DNA of 30,463 nt from CAZFLY01 sp964519995 (GTDB lineage Bacteria; Planctomycetota; Phycisphaerae; Sedimentisphaerales; Anaerobacaceae): NCBI GenBank assembly GCA_964519995.1, contig CAZFLY010000032.1:1-30463 (forward strand), given 5' to 3'. Positions 13,657 to 23,101 of this stretch are shown here, in pieces. Under the pieces are notes generated by a model that was given only the letters and a program-made list of their open reading frames with translations, was not told the origin of the DNA and made no database searches. A program made the translations under genes and the position numbers. Numbering within the stretch: position 1 is the first letter of the stretch; every line of letters begins with the position of its first letter.

Positions 13657-16208
13657 TAAACTCTTTTGGGCAAACACTGCCCTTTCAGAATCCTAATTTA
13701 AGTTCGGAAGAGAGAGCTAAAGATTTAATATCCCGTTTGACATTAAATGAAAAAGCAGCCTTGATGTGCGATGTATCGGATGCCATTCCTCGTCTGGGTA
13801 TAAAAAAATTCAACTGGTGGAGCGAAGCATTGCATGGCCTTGCAAATAACGATAATGTTACTGTTTTCCCTGAGCCGATAGGCATGGCTGCCTCATTCGA
13901 CGATGAGTTGGTTTATCGTATTTTCAACGCTGTTTCAGATGAAACCCGCGCCAAGTATAATGAGGCGATAAATAATGGCTTAGAAAATCGGCGTTTTTTA
14001 AGCCTTTCGGTATGGACCCCCAATGTAAACATTTTCCGCGACCCACGCTGGGGACGCGGTCAGGAAACTTATGGCGAAGATCCTTATTTGATGTCACGGA
14101 TGGGAATATCAGTAGTAAAAGGGCTGCAAGGTCCTTCTGATTCAAGGTATAAAAAGCTTTTAGCTTGTGCCAAGCACTATGCCGTTCACTCAGGCCCGGA
14201 ATGGAGCCGCCATACCATCAACCTCAACAATATCGACCCTCGAGATTTATGGGAAACCTATCTTCCTGCATTTAAAGCATTGGTTCAGCAAGCCGATGTC
14301 CGCCAGGTGATGTGTGCCTATCAGCGATTAGACGATGAACCTTGCTGCGGTAACACAAGGCTGCTACAACGAATCCTTCGTGATGAATGGGGCTACAAAT
14401 ACCTTGTTGTTGCTGACTGCGGCGCAATTTCCGATTTTTATCATAGCCATAAAGTGTCCTCCGATGCTGTGCATGCTGCGGCCAAAGGTGTTCTGGCAGG
14501 AACCGATGTTGAATGCCAATGGAATAACCATAATTATAAAAAATTGCCTGAAGCCGTTGAAAAGGGATTGATAACTGAAGATGAGATTGACATACGTCTG
14601 ATGCGTGTACTGATTGGACGTTTCGACTTGGGTGAAATGGATGACGATGCGCTCGTTCCATGGCCAAAAATCCCCATGTCGGTTGTGAACAATGAAGAGC
14701 ATAGAAAACTTGCTTTGGATATGGCTCGTGAATCAATGACACTTCTTCAGAATAAAAACAATATCCTTCCCTTAAAGAAATCAATTAAAGAGATTGCTGT
14801 CATTGGTCCTAACGCTGATGATGAACCTATGTTATGGGGCAATTATAATGGAAAACCGATCCTGACAATCACAATTCTCGACGGTATTACTTCAAAGCTT
14901 TCGGCTGATAAGATTCTTTATGACAAGGGATGCGATCTGGTTGAGGATAAAGTGACAGAAAGCTATTTTTCGAAATGTAAGATTGATGGCAAGAAAGGTT
15001 TTAAAGCCACCTACTGGAACAATAAAGACCATCAGGGTGATATTGTTGCAACTCAACAGATTGTAAACCCGATAAAATTAACCACTGCCGGGCAACATGA
15101 ATTTGCGCCCGGGGTTCGGCTCGAAGGCTTTTCAGCTAAATATGAAACTGAATTCATGCCATCTGAAAATGAAGAAATCGTATTCAAATGTGGAGCTACA
15201 GGACACTTTGAATTGTTAGTAAATGGTGAATCTCTTACAAGATATCAAAATTGGCGGACACTTCCGTCAAGAATTCCATTAAAGGTTGAAAGCGGTAAGA
15301 AATATAAAATAGAGATCCGCTATGCCCAGTTGTACAATTGGCAGGCAAACATTGAATTTAATTTTGGCAAAGAAGTAGATGTAGATTATACTGAACTTTT
15401 AAAGAAACTTCAGGGAGTTGATGTTGTAGTATTTGCCGGCGGTCTTTCGACACTGCTTGAAGGCGAGGAGATGCCTGTATCATACCCGGGTTTCAAAGGC
15501 GGCGACCGCACTGATATTGAACTTCCTTCCGTACAGCGTAAGTGCTTAAAAGCATTGAAACAAGCCGGGAAGAAGATTGTTTTCGTAAATTGTTCCGGCT
15601 CAGCTATTGGTTTAGTTCCTGAAATCGAAAGCTGCGATGCCATTCTTCAGGCTTGGTATGCAGGGGAATCGGGCGGTCAGGCCATTGCCGACGTGCTCTT
15701 TGGCGATTATAATCCATCGGGTAAATTGCCGATTACTTTTTACAAGAACATGCAACAATTGCCCGATTTTGAAGATTATTCAATGAAAGGCCGTACTTAC
15801 CGTTTCATGTCCGATCCTCTTTTCCCGTTTGGTTTTGGGTTGAGTTATACAACCTTCTCTATTGGTAATGCCCAAATCAGCAAAACTGAGATCAAAAACG
15901 ACGAAAGCGTTGAACTTACTATATCTGTATCAAATACCGGCAAACGCGACGGAACAGAAATTGTTCAAGTTTATGTACGCAAGGAAAACGACACCGATGG
16001 CCCACTTAAAACCTTAAAGGGCTTTCAGCGAGTTGACGTTGCCGACGGTAAAACCCGTCAGGTAATCATCAACCTGCCCCATACTGCATTTGAGTTTTTC
16101 GATAGGGCCAGCGGTAAAATGGCTGTAACTGCCGGAGAGTATGAATTGTTGTACGGGACAAGCTCAGATAGTAAATATCTGAAAACAATTAATCTTACAA
16201 TTCAATAA
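13653..16208 (+). CDS. GH3 beta-glucosidase / beta-xylosidase with PA14 insertion
   Basis: A retaining GH3 enzyme of 851 residues that would remove terminal beta-glucose or beta-xylose from oligosaccharides. The N-terminal barrel (about 20-330) carries ACAKHYAVHSGPE and the nucleophile D255 in LVVADCGAISDF. The second domain is interrupted at about 425-560 by a PA14-type sandwich (FKATYWNNKDHQGDIV to the IEIRYAQLYNW strand). It resumes with the GGLSTLLEGEEMPV loop that usually holds the acid/base Glu, and ends in an Fn3-like domain (770-850). The listed start, GTG 13653, has no ribosome site. The real start is probably ATG 13615, separated from this frame by one missing T. If the lesion is real, the signal peptide is lost and export fails. 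It is the first intact enzyme after the GH97 fragment. Confidence 0.9.
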   Translation: MINSFGQTLPFQNPNLSSEERAKDLISRLTLNEKAALMCDVSDAIPRLGIKKFNWWSEALHGLANNDNVTVFPEPIGMAASFDDELVYRIFNAVSDETRAKYNEAINNGLENRRFLSLSVWTPNVNIFRDPRWGRGQETYGEDPYLMSRMGISVVKGLQGPSDSRYKKLLACAKHYAVHSGPEWSRHTINLNNIDPRDLWETYLPAFKALVQQADVRQVMCAYQRLDDEPCCGNTRLLQRILRDEWGYKYLVVADCGAISDFYHSHKVSSDAVHAAAKGVLAGTDVECQWNNHNYKKLPEAVEKGLITEDEIDIRLMRVLIGRFDLGEMDDDALVPWPKIPMSVVNNEEHRKLALDMARESMTLLQNKNNILPLKKSIKEIAVIGPNADDEPMLWGNYNGKPILTITILDGITSKLSADKILYDKGCDLVEDKVTESYFSKCKIDGKKGFKATYWNNKDHQGDIVATQQIVNPIKLTTAGQHEFAPGVRLEGFSAKYETEFMPSENEEIVFKCGATGHFELLVNGESLTRYQNWRTLPSRIPLKVESGKKYKIEIRYAQLYNWQANIEFNFGKEVDVDYTELLKKLQGVDVVVFAGGLSTLLEGEEMPVSYPGFKGGDRTDIELPSVQRKCLKALKQAGKKIVFVNCSGSAIGLVPEIESCDAILQAWYAGESGGQAIADVLFGDYNPSGKLPITFYKNMQQLPDFEDYSMKGRTYRFMSDPLFPFGFGLSYTTFSIGNAQISKTEIKNDESVELTISVSNTGKRDGTEIVQVYVRKENDTDGPLKTLKGFQRVDVADGKTRQVIINLPHTAFEFFDRASGKMAVTAGEYELLYGTSSDSKYLKTINLTIQ

Positions 16209-16315
16209 CGAATGAAAAATATGTAACTGTGAATAATGCCTGAAAAATGATAAGAAAGGTTTAATCAAACAATTTACTCGAATATGTTATTCTTTTTTAA
16301 AGGAAGAATTAAAAG

Positions 16316-18733
16316 ATGAAAAGAACAACGGTATTTTTAAGTTTCCTAATATTGTTACCCGGACAAATACTTGGGCAGCAGTATGGAAAAACAGAAAACG
16401 GAATTAGAACAAACCTGGAATCGATGGTTGTGGAGATTGAGTTTTATTCACCCACTATTGTAAGAGTAATAAAAACTCCTACGGTTCGCAACAGAGAAAA
16501 ATTAAGTCTTTCAGTGATTAAAACTCCGGGGAAAACCGATCTGACCATTACCGATTCAAATAATATTGTTACGCTCGGCAGTAAATATTTAAATGTGTCG
16601 TTGAATCTGCAAACCGGCAAGATTACTTATTCCGATTCGAAAGGTAATATATTATTAAACGAAAAAGATAATGGAGCTCAATTCACTCCAACAATGGACG
16701 CAACAGAGGAAAGTTTTTTGGTGCGCCAAGCTTTTCTGCTTGACAAAAAAGAAGCCATATATGGTTTGGGACAACAGCAAAAAGGTAAAATGATACAACG
16801 TCACCAAAAGTTATATATGTTGCAAAATAATACGGAAGACTTTGTTCCTTTTTTTCAGTCGATTAAAGGTTACGGAGTATTTTGGGATAATTATTCGCCA
16901 ACCACTTTTGCTGATAATGACGAAGAAACATCTTTCAATTCGGAAGTGGGTGATTGTATCGATTACTATTTTATGTATGGCGGCACTGCCGATGGTGTAA
17001 TTGCGCAAATGCGTAATCTTACCGGGCAAGTGCCTATGTTTCCTCTGTGGACATACGGTTATTGGCAAAGCAAAGAGCGTTACAAAAGTCAGAATGAAAC
17101 TGTTGACGTGGTAAAGAAATATCGTGAGTTAGGCGTTCCATTGGATGGTATTATTCAGGACTGGCAATATTGGGGCGACAACTTTCACTGGAATGCAATG
17201 GAGTTTCTTAATCCTCAATTTCCCGACCCGAGAAAAATGATCGACGACATACATTCCTTGAATGCGCATATCATCATTTCAGTATGGGCATCGTTTGGAC
17301 CCAGAACAAATCAATATGAAATTTTAAATGAAAAAGGCATGCTGCTGAACTTTAAAACATGGCCATTGTGCAGTAAAGATGTCTGGCCTCCTGATCCCAA
17401 ATATCCATCCGGAGTAAAAGTATATGATGCATTTAATCCTGAAGCTCGCGATATCTATTGGGATTACCTTAACAAAGGTATATTTTCACTCGGCATGGAC
17501 GGGTGGTGGCTTGATTCAACAGAACCGGATCATCATGAATCGAAACCTTCCGATTTCGATGACAAAACTTATTTAGGATCATATCGAAAAGTTTGTAATG
17601 CCTTTCCTTTGATGACTGTAGGAGGTGTTTACGACCATCAACGTTCGGCAACATCTGACAAACGTGTATTTATACTTACCCGTTCGGCATTTGCAGGGCA
17701 ACAACGCTATGGAGCAAATACATGGTCAGGTGATGTTGTTGCATCTTGGGATGCATTACGAAATCAAATTTCTGCTGGGCTTAATTTTTCACTTTGCGGA
17801 ATACCATATTGGAACTCCGATATAGGCGGTTTCTTCCTTTGGAATTTTCCTAAAAAGCTTGATGATGTAAATTATCGAGAACTATATGTACGCTGGATTC
17901 AATTTGGCGGTTTTTGCCCGATGATGCGTTCACATGGCACAGATGCTCCTCGTGAAATTTACCAGTTTGGAAAGAAAGGTGAAAAGATTTATGACGCAAT
18001 TGAAAAATCAATAAATTTGCGTTACTCATTACTACCTTACATCTATTCAGCATCGTGGGATATAACGGCCAATCAATCTACCATGATGCGTGCGTTGATG
18101 ATGGATTTTGTAAAAGATAAACAGGTGTTGGATATCAACAACCAGTATATGTTCGGCAAATCGCTGCTGGTTTGCCCGGTGACCAAGCCGATGTATTCAA
18201 AAATTAGTATACATGGTAAGGATACCACCTGTGTTGAAGATTTCAGCACGATAAAAAATGAAGAAGTTTATTTGCCCAAAGGAACTGATTGGTATGATTT
18301 CTGGACAGGTGAAAAATATACCGGTGGACGAACTCTAAATAAAGAAACACCGATTGACATCATTCCATTGTATGTGAAAACAGGTTCCACGCTTCCTATT
18401 GGACCTAAAGTGCAATATGCCACGGAGAAAAAATGGGAAAATCTTGAAATACGGGTTTATCCCGGTGCCGATGGTGAGTTTACATTATACGAAGACGAAA
18501 ATGACAATTATGATTATGAGAAAGGAATTTATTCTACTATAACTTTTACATGGGATGATGTGAAAAAAGTATTGACCATCAACGACCGAAAAGGTTCTTT
18601 CCCCGGAATGCTCAATGAGCGGAAATTCAGTATTGTAAGGATTTCTAAAAACAAGGGTGTCGGGATGGATACCGTTGAAAAGTATGATAAAGTAATAACT
18701 TATAATGGGAAGAAAATTGTGGTTAAACTATAG
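16316..18733 (+). CDS. GH31 alpha-xylosidase / alpha-glucosidase (first copy)
   Basis: A secreted retaining GH31 enzyme of 805 residues, probably an alpha-xylosidase acting on xyloglucan oligosaccharides. The signal peptide covers residues 1-20 (ending ILGQ). An N-terminal galactose-mutarotase-like sandwich follows (about 25-235), then the barrel with IIQDWQYWG, the nucleophile D400 in DGWWLDSTEPD and the acid/base D473 in NTWSGDVVASWD. A C-terminal DUF5110-type domain ends in NGKKIVVKL. GGAAG lies before the ATG at 16316. The DWQYWG and WWLDSTEPD signatures resemble alpha-xylosidases such as Cellvibrio Xyl31A, but xylose versus glucose preference cannot be fixed by eye. Its tail closely resembles the two GH31 remnants downstream. 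Unlike the second copy it has no PA14 insertion. Confidence 0.93.
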   Translation: MKRTTVFLSFLILLPGQILGQQYGKTENGIRTNLESMVVEIEFYSPTIVRVIKTPTVRNREKLSLSVIKTPGKTDLTITDSNNIVTLGSKYLNVSLNLQTGKITYSDSKGNILLNEKDNGAQFTPTMDATEESFLVRQAFLLDKKEAIYGLGQQQKGKMIQRHQKLYMLQNNTEDFVPFFQSIKGYGVFWDNYSPTTFADNDEETSFNSEVGDCIDYYFMYGGTADGVIAQMRNLTGQVPMFPLWTYGYWQSKERYKSQNETVDVVKKYRELGVPLDGIIQDWQYWGDNFHWNAMEFLNPQFPDPRKMIDDIHSLNAHIIISVWASFGPRTNQYEILNEKGMLLNFKTWPLCSKDVWPPDPKYPSGVKVYDAFNPEARDIYWDYLNKGIFSLGMDGWWLDSTEPDHHESKPSDFDDKTYLGSYRKVCNAFPLMTVGGVYDHQRSATSDKRVFILTRSAFAGQQRYGANTWSGDVVASWDALRNQISAGLNFSLCGIPYWNSDIGGFFLWNFPKKLDDVNYRELYVRWIQFGGFCPMMRSHGTDAPREIYQFGKKGEKIYDAIEKSINLRYSLLPYIYSASWDITANQSTMMRALMMDFVKDKQVLDINNQYMFGKSLLVCPVTKPMYSKISIHGKDTTCVEDFSTIKNEEVYLPKGTDWYDFWTGEKYTGGRTLNKETPIDIIPLYVKTGSTLPIGPKVQYATEKKWENLEIRVYPGADGEFTLYEDENDNYDYEKGIYSTITFTWDDVKKVLTINDRKGSFPGMLNERKFSIVRISKNKGVGMDTVEKYDKVITYNGKKIVVKL

Positions 18734-18878
18734 CGTAGTTGTGGCGCTTTTTTGATAGCATGACGATTTGAAACGGAAAGCCAATTTTCAGCTTTACGAA
18801 AGGAGTCAAGTTATGTAAATGCTCAGAATTTTTCTGCTGTACAAAACGCCTATCAATATAAGTGCTTGATGGGTTATT

Positions 18879-21287
18879 TTGTATATCGTGAATAAAAAGA
18901 CATTAAAAAAATCATATAAAAAAACACTATTTAAACTATTCGTATGTATAACTGCATTGCTAATCTTTTTTACAGTGCAAACATCATGCAAATCAGACAG
19001 ACAAAGCTCTTTAGCTAATTCAAAAAGAGATATGGTACTGTGGTATAAGCAGCCAGGGGTGCAGTGGCTTGAAGGGCTGCCCATCGGGAACGGTTATATG
19101 GGCGCTATGGTCTTTGGCAGAATTCAGAATGAAAGAATTGCACTCAATGAATCAACATTATGGTCAGGCCGCCCCAACGATTATGCGAATCCTGATGGTT
19201 ATAAGTATTTCCCTTTGATCCGTGATCTGGTTTTTGCAGGGAAATATAAGGAAGCCGAGAAGATGGCAAATGAACATTTCTTCGGCATTCCCATTAACCA
19301 ACAGGCTTTTCAACCACTCGGAGATCTGTTACTTGATTTTAAAAATAGCGAAAATGTGACGGATTATTACCGGGAACTTGATATGGAGATCGGAATTGCA
19401 AAAATAATTTACAGTGATGGTGAGGCTGAATTTACAAGGGAGATTTTCATGTCATATCCCGATCGTATTATGGTAATTCACCTTACATGCAATAAACCCC
19501 GCAGGATTTCACTTGAAGCTAAATTTAAAAGTCCATATCTGGATAATGTTGTTACAGAACCGGGCAAGCTTGTAATGAATGGAACCTGGAAAGGTCCACT
19601 ACCACCTGATGCGAATAATGTATTGATAGCCAAGGTAGAAGGAACCGGATTAAAATTTCAGACTATACTACTGGCGCTTCCGGTAAAGGGACAGCAAAGT
19701 GTCAGCGACACCAGTCTGATAATAGATAATGCCACTTCTGTCACATTAATATTAACTGCTGCTACAAGCTTTAAGAACTATACGGATATTATTGGAGATC
19801 CCGGATTAATCTGTGAGAAAATCTTCAGCAACCTGGCAAGTAAGGATTACAATGTATTGCGCAAAAATCATGAAAATGATTTTCATCCTTTAATGGATAG
19901 TGTTCATCTTACAATCGGTGATTCATTGATGAATGAAAAACCTACTGATGAACGACTCAGACTTGTTAGAGAGGGAGGTACAGATATTGATCTGGCTTCA
20001 AAATTGTTTCAGTTTGGCCGTTATATGCTGGTATCCAGCAGCAGGGAAGGAGGTCAGCCTGCAAACCTGCAAGCAATATGGAATGAGATGCAGTCGCCTC
20101 CATGGGGCAGCAAATATACCGCCAATATCAATGTTGAGATGAACTATTGGCCAGCTGAAGTTTGCAACCTGAGTGAATGTCATCTTCCATTATTCGAAGC
20201 GATTAAGGATCTTACGGTAAGTGGTGCAAAAACGGCTAAAGTACAATATAACTGTCGTGGATGGGTGTGTCATCATAATTTCGACCTTTGGAGGGGATCA
20301 GCGCCGGTGGATGCTGCGCGTTACGGTATGTGGCCTATTGGCGGAAGCTGGCTATGCCAGCATATCTGGGAGCATTATCTTTATACTGGCGACTTAGAAT
20401 TCCTTAAAGAGCACTATCCGGTCATGAAAGGCTCTGCTCAGTTTTTAATGGATCTGATGGTTGAGCATCCGAAGTATAAATGGTTAGTAATTCCATTCTC
20501 CATGTCACCTGAGCAGGGTTTCTTTATCGGTCCCGAGAAAGAAGAATGTTTCTTATCCCCTTCAACTACTATGGATATCGGAATCATAAGAGAACTTTTC
20601 CCACATTGTATTGAAGCAGGGAAGATTCTTCATGTTGATAAGAAATTCGGAGATGAACTTGAAGAGGCTCTGAAAAAAATACCACCATATCAGATAGGGA
20701 AAAATGGCTGGCTTCAGGTTTGGTTGGAGGACTGGGGGAGAGGAAAAGAAGTACATAACATGTCAGCAAACTTCGCATTTTACCCTGGTAGTTCAATAAC
20801 ATTACGTGGCGAACCACAGCTGGCTGATGCCATCCGGAAATGGCTTGAACCAAGGCGTGGAAGAGGGGGCTGGTCTTTTGCATGGGATATATGTAATTGG
20901 GCACGTCTTGAGGACAAGGCCAAAACCGATACGATGATCAGTAGATTTGTAGGCGGCAGATTGGCTCCTAATCTACATAATACAGGTAATAACCAATCGG
21001 ATGCAAACTTCGGATTCACGGCTGCAGTGGCTGAATGCCTGCTTCAAAGTCATGCAGGTGAGATAAACTTATTACCCGCTTTGCCCAAAAGCTGGACCAA
21101 TGGATCTGTCACAGGATTAAAAGCCAGAGGTGGATTTGTGGTCAATATGAACTGGGAAAACGGGAAGTTAACAGCGTGTGATATTAAATCAATTCTGGGG
21201 AAATCTTGCGTCGTACGATATGGTGAAAAGATTAAAACTTATAATATACAAGCAGGTAACTCAATTAGAATTACCAGCGAACTTTAA
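18879..21287 (+). CDS. GH95-family alpha-L-fucosidase / alpha-L-galactosidase, divergent
   Basis: GH95 enzymes invert and release alpha-1,2-fucose or alpha-L-galactose, caps of xyloglucan side chains. The 802-residue protein has the N-terminal signature LEGLPIGNGYMGAMVFG, the motif INVEMNYWPAEV with catalytic-site N416 and N418, E545 in FSMSPEQGF and D708 in NQSDANFGFTAAVAE. It differs from typical members in the HRHxSH-like region, here VHNMSANFAFYPG, and in the segment before D708. The N-terminus is hydrophobic and ends in QTSC, a possible but non-ideal lipobox at C37. The start is uncertain: TTG 18879 and GTG 18888 are options and neither has a good ribosome site. A decayed GH31 tail follows its stop directly. 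The family is sound; sugar specificity is open. Confidence 0.85.
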   Translation: MYIVNKKTLKKSYKKTLFKLFVCITALLIFFTVQTSCKSDRQSSLANSKRDMVLWYKQPGVQWLEGLPIGNGYMGAMVFGRIQNERIALNESTLWSGRPNDYANPDGYKYFPLIRDLVFAGKYKEAEKMANEHFFGIPINQQAFQPLGDLLLDFKNSENVTDYYRELDMEIGIAKIIYSDGEAEFTREIFMSYPDRIMVIHLTCNKPRRISLEAKFKSPYLDNVVTEPGKLVMNGTWKGPLPPDANNVLIAKVEGTGLKFQTILLALPVKGQQSVSDTSLIIDNATSVTLILTAATSFKNYTDIIGDPGLICEKIFSNLASKDYNVLRKNHENDFHPLMDSVHLTIGDSLMNEKPTDERLRLVREGGTDIDLASKLFQFGRYMLVSSSREGGQPANLQAIWNEMQSPPWGSKYTANINVEMNYWPAEVCNLSECHLPLFEAIKDLTVSGAKTAKVQYNCRGWVCHHNFDLWRGSAPVDAARYGMWPIGGSWLCQHIWEHYLYTGDLEFLKEHYPVMKGSAQFLMDLMVEHPKYKWLVIPFSMSPEQGFFIGPEKEECFLSPSTTMDIGIIRELFPHCIEAGKILHVDKKFGDELEEALKKIPPYQIGKNGWLQVWLEDWGRGKEVHNMSANFAFYPGSSITLRGEPQLADAIRKWLEPRRGRGGWSFAWDICNWARLEDKAKTDTMISRFVGGRLAPNLHNTGNNQSDANFGFTAAVAECLLQSHAGEINLLPALPKSWTNGSVTGLKARGGFVVNMNWENGKLTACDIKSILGKSCVVRYGEKIKTYNIQAGNSIRITSEL

Positions 21288-21303
21288 ATAACTGAAGTTA
21301 CAC

Positions 21304-21414
21304 AAATTCAAAATTATAAGCGTGGCCAGAAATAAGGGCACAGGAATGGAAGTCGTTGAAAAGTTCAATGAAGAGGTAACCTTTAAGGGGAAGAAAGTTG
21401 TAGTTAAGCTGTAA
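21304..21414 (+). pseudogene. Decayed GH31 C-terminal tail, copy A
   Basis: Starting 17 bases after the GH95 stop, an open frame of 36 codons reads KFKIISVARNKGTGMEVVEK, then a short stretch ending GKKVVVKL and TAA at 21412-21414. It lines up with the last 37 residues of the intact GH31 at 16316-18733 (KFSIVRISKNKGVGMDTVEK ... GKKIVVKL). No GH31 body precedes it. It is the end of a lost GH31 paralogue, whose body was apparently removed or replaced by the GH95 gene. Confidence 0.85.
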
Positions 21415-21447
21415 TGGGAAAGTTATAAATTTGGATTGAGGTTAAAA

Positions 21448-22854
21448 ATGATGTCTTTAGAATTAGAAACAAAAAAACGAACGATGAAAAGAAATTTAAG
21501 AATTTTTGAAGTAATCTTTTTTGTAGCGATAATAATGCCTTTTGACGGCAATGCCCAAAATCCGATTATCCAAAATATTTATACAGCCGATCCAGCTCCG
21601 CTTGTATTTAAAGATAGATTATATCTTTATACCGGCCATGATGAAGATAATGCACCTGATGATCGGTTTGTGATGAGAAATTATCATTGCTTTTCTACCA
21701 CTGACATGGTGAACTGGACTCACCATGGAAATGTTCTCCAGGCCGACAGCGTATTTAAATGGTCGGGTGGCGATGCCAATGCAGCTCAATGTATTTACCG
21801 TAACGGCAAATTTTACTATTATATAAGCGTACATGATAAGACACATCCCGGAGTTGCTCTGGGGGTTGCAGTCTCCGATAGCCCTCTCGGCCCCTTCAAA
21901 GATGCTATCGGCCATGCCCTTGTAACAAATGATATGACAACCTATGCGCGTCATAGTTGGGATGACCTTGATCCTACAGTTTTTATCGATGATGATGGCC
22001 AGGCTTATTTGTATTGGGGCAACAATGCTTTATACTGTGTTAAATTGAACGAAGATATGATTTCTTATTCCGGTGATATCATCATTTTTGATATTAAAGA
22101 CACGGCTGCGTTTGGCCCTGACTTTGAAGAAGCTCCCTGGTTGTTTAAACGCAACGGCACATATTACCTGTTTTATGCCGCACATATACCCGAGGCTATT
22201 TACTATGCCACAAGCAGTTCCCCCCTTGGTCCGTGGAAATACGGTGGCGTAGTGATGGAAGCTATGGCACAGGGATGTATGTCCAATCATCCCGGGGTTA
22301 TTCAATACAAAGGAAATTGGTATTTATTTTACCAGAATCAGGATTTACCCAATGGCATTGATAAACGCCGTTGTATCAACGTGCAACCATTTGAATTTAA
22401 CCCCGATGGCACCATATCAAAAATACCACATACCAAAGAAGGAGTCATTAATGGAGTAGCAAATTTGAATCCTTATCAGCGTACTGAAGCCGAAACGATG
22501 TCCTGGGCAGAAGGTATAGAAACTGATTTGGACAATAAAACAGGTGTTTATGTAACCGATATCGACAATGGAGATTACATCAAAGTTCGCAGCATCGATT
22601 TTGGCAAGGGCGCTAAATCCTTTGAAGCCAGCGTAGCCTCGGCCTCCGGCGGGAGTATTGAAATTCGCTTCGATAGCATTACCGGTACTTTGCTGGGAAC
22701 CTGTATTGTTAAGAACACAGGAAGCTGGCAGAGTTGGGCTGTCCAATCGTGTACAGTAAATGAAGTGAAAGGGATACACGATGTGTACTTTGTTTTCAAA
22801 GGAGGCGAGGGTGATTTGTTCAACTTTGATTGGTGGAAATTCAATGCCAAATAA
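21448..22854 (+). CDS. Secreted GH43 enzyme with C-terminal CBM6
   Basis: A GH43 arabinofuranosidase or xylosidase of about 468 residues. The propeller (about 40-335) holds base D48 in YTADPAPLVF, pKa-setting D175 in DDLDPTVFIDDDG and acid E228 in FEEAPWLFK. A family 6 carbohydrate-binding module (about 345-468) follows: NPYQRTEAETMSWAEGIETD, DNGDYIKVRSIDFG and the VYFVFKGGEGDLFNFDWW end. ATG 21448 has GAGG six bases upstream; an in-frame ATG at 21484 gives a tighter signal peptide (MKRNLRIFEVIFFVAIIMPF) but lacks a ribosome site. The upstream TTG frame is ignored. It is flanked on both sides by decayed GH31 tails. It could remove arabinose from branched xyloglucan or arabinoxylan; specificity is not visible. 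Confidence 0.9.
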   Translation: MMSLELETKKRTMKRNLRIFEVIFFVAIIMPFDGNAQNPIIQNIYTADPAPLVFKDRLYLYTGHDEDNAPDDRFVMRNYHCFSTTDMVNWTHHGNVLQADSVFKWSGGDANAAQCIYRNGKFYYYISVHDKTHPGVALGVAVSDSPLGPFKDAIGHALVTNDMTTYARHSWDDLDPTVFIDDDGQAYLYWGNNALYCVKLNEDMISYSGDIIIFDIKDTAAFGPDFEEAPWLFKRNGTYYLFYAAHIPEAIYYATSSSPLGPWKYGGVVMEAMAQGCMSNHPGVIQYKGNWYLFYQNQDLPNGIDKRRCINVQPFEFNPDGTISKIPHTKEGVINGVANLNPYQRTEAETMSWAEGIETDLDNKTGVYVTDIDNGDYIKVRSIDFGKGAKSFEASVASASGGSIEIRFDSITGTLLGTCIVKNTGSWQSWAVQSCTVNEVKGIHDVYFVFKGGEGDLFNFDWWKFNAK

Positions 22855-22860
22855 ATCGGG

Positions 22861-23036
22861 ACTAAAAGATACGTGTATGAAGTCACCAATAGCGAGTTCA
22901 TTTTATATAAAGATGAAAACTGCAATTATAACTATGAGAAAGGGCATCCTCCACGATATTTTTCACATGGAAATGATGCAAAAAAAATTGACCATCAACG
23001 ACCGTAAAGGGAAAGAAAATTGTGATTGACCTTTAG
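22861..23036 (+). pseudogene. Decayed GH31 C-terminal tail, copy B
   Basis: Just after the GH43-CBM6 stop one frame reads RYVYEVTNSEFILYKDENCN and then YNYEKG, matching the DUF5110-type region of the intact GH31s (GEFTLYEDENDNYDYEKG). The match then shifts frame: KKLTINDRKG appears in another frame and GKKIVIDL with a stop (TAG 23034-23036) in a third. About 35 codons present in intact copies are missing between the last two. Several indels and an internal deletion make this a clear pseudogene tail. The remaining bases to 23101 hold no recognisable gene. Confidence 0.82.
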
Positions 23037-23101
23037 TGTAGCCAATAGACCTTGTTAGAAATTTGAATAATAATATTGTAAATTAGAAAAGAAATTCTTT
23101 C

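Noticed and set aside
18799..18821. AAAGGAG site followed by ATG-TAA and a second ATG before GH95
   Set aside because: The first ATG stops at once and the second gives only 16 codons. It may be the leftover 5' end of a lost gene, but nothing identifies it.
23055..23100. Bacteroidota-type promoter (TTTG ... TAAATTAG) before the GH2 gene
   Set aside because: The spacing is much shorter than the usual 19 or so bases and the region is AT-rich enough for chance matches.
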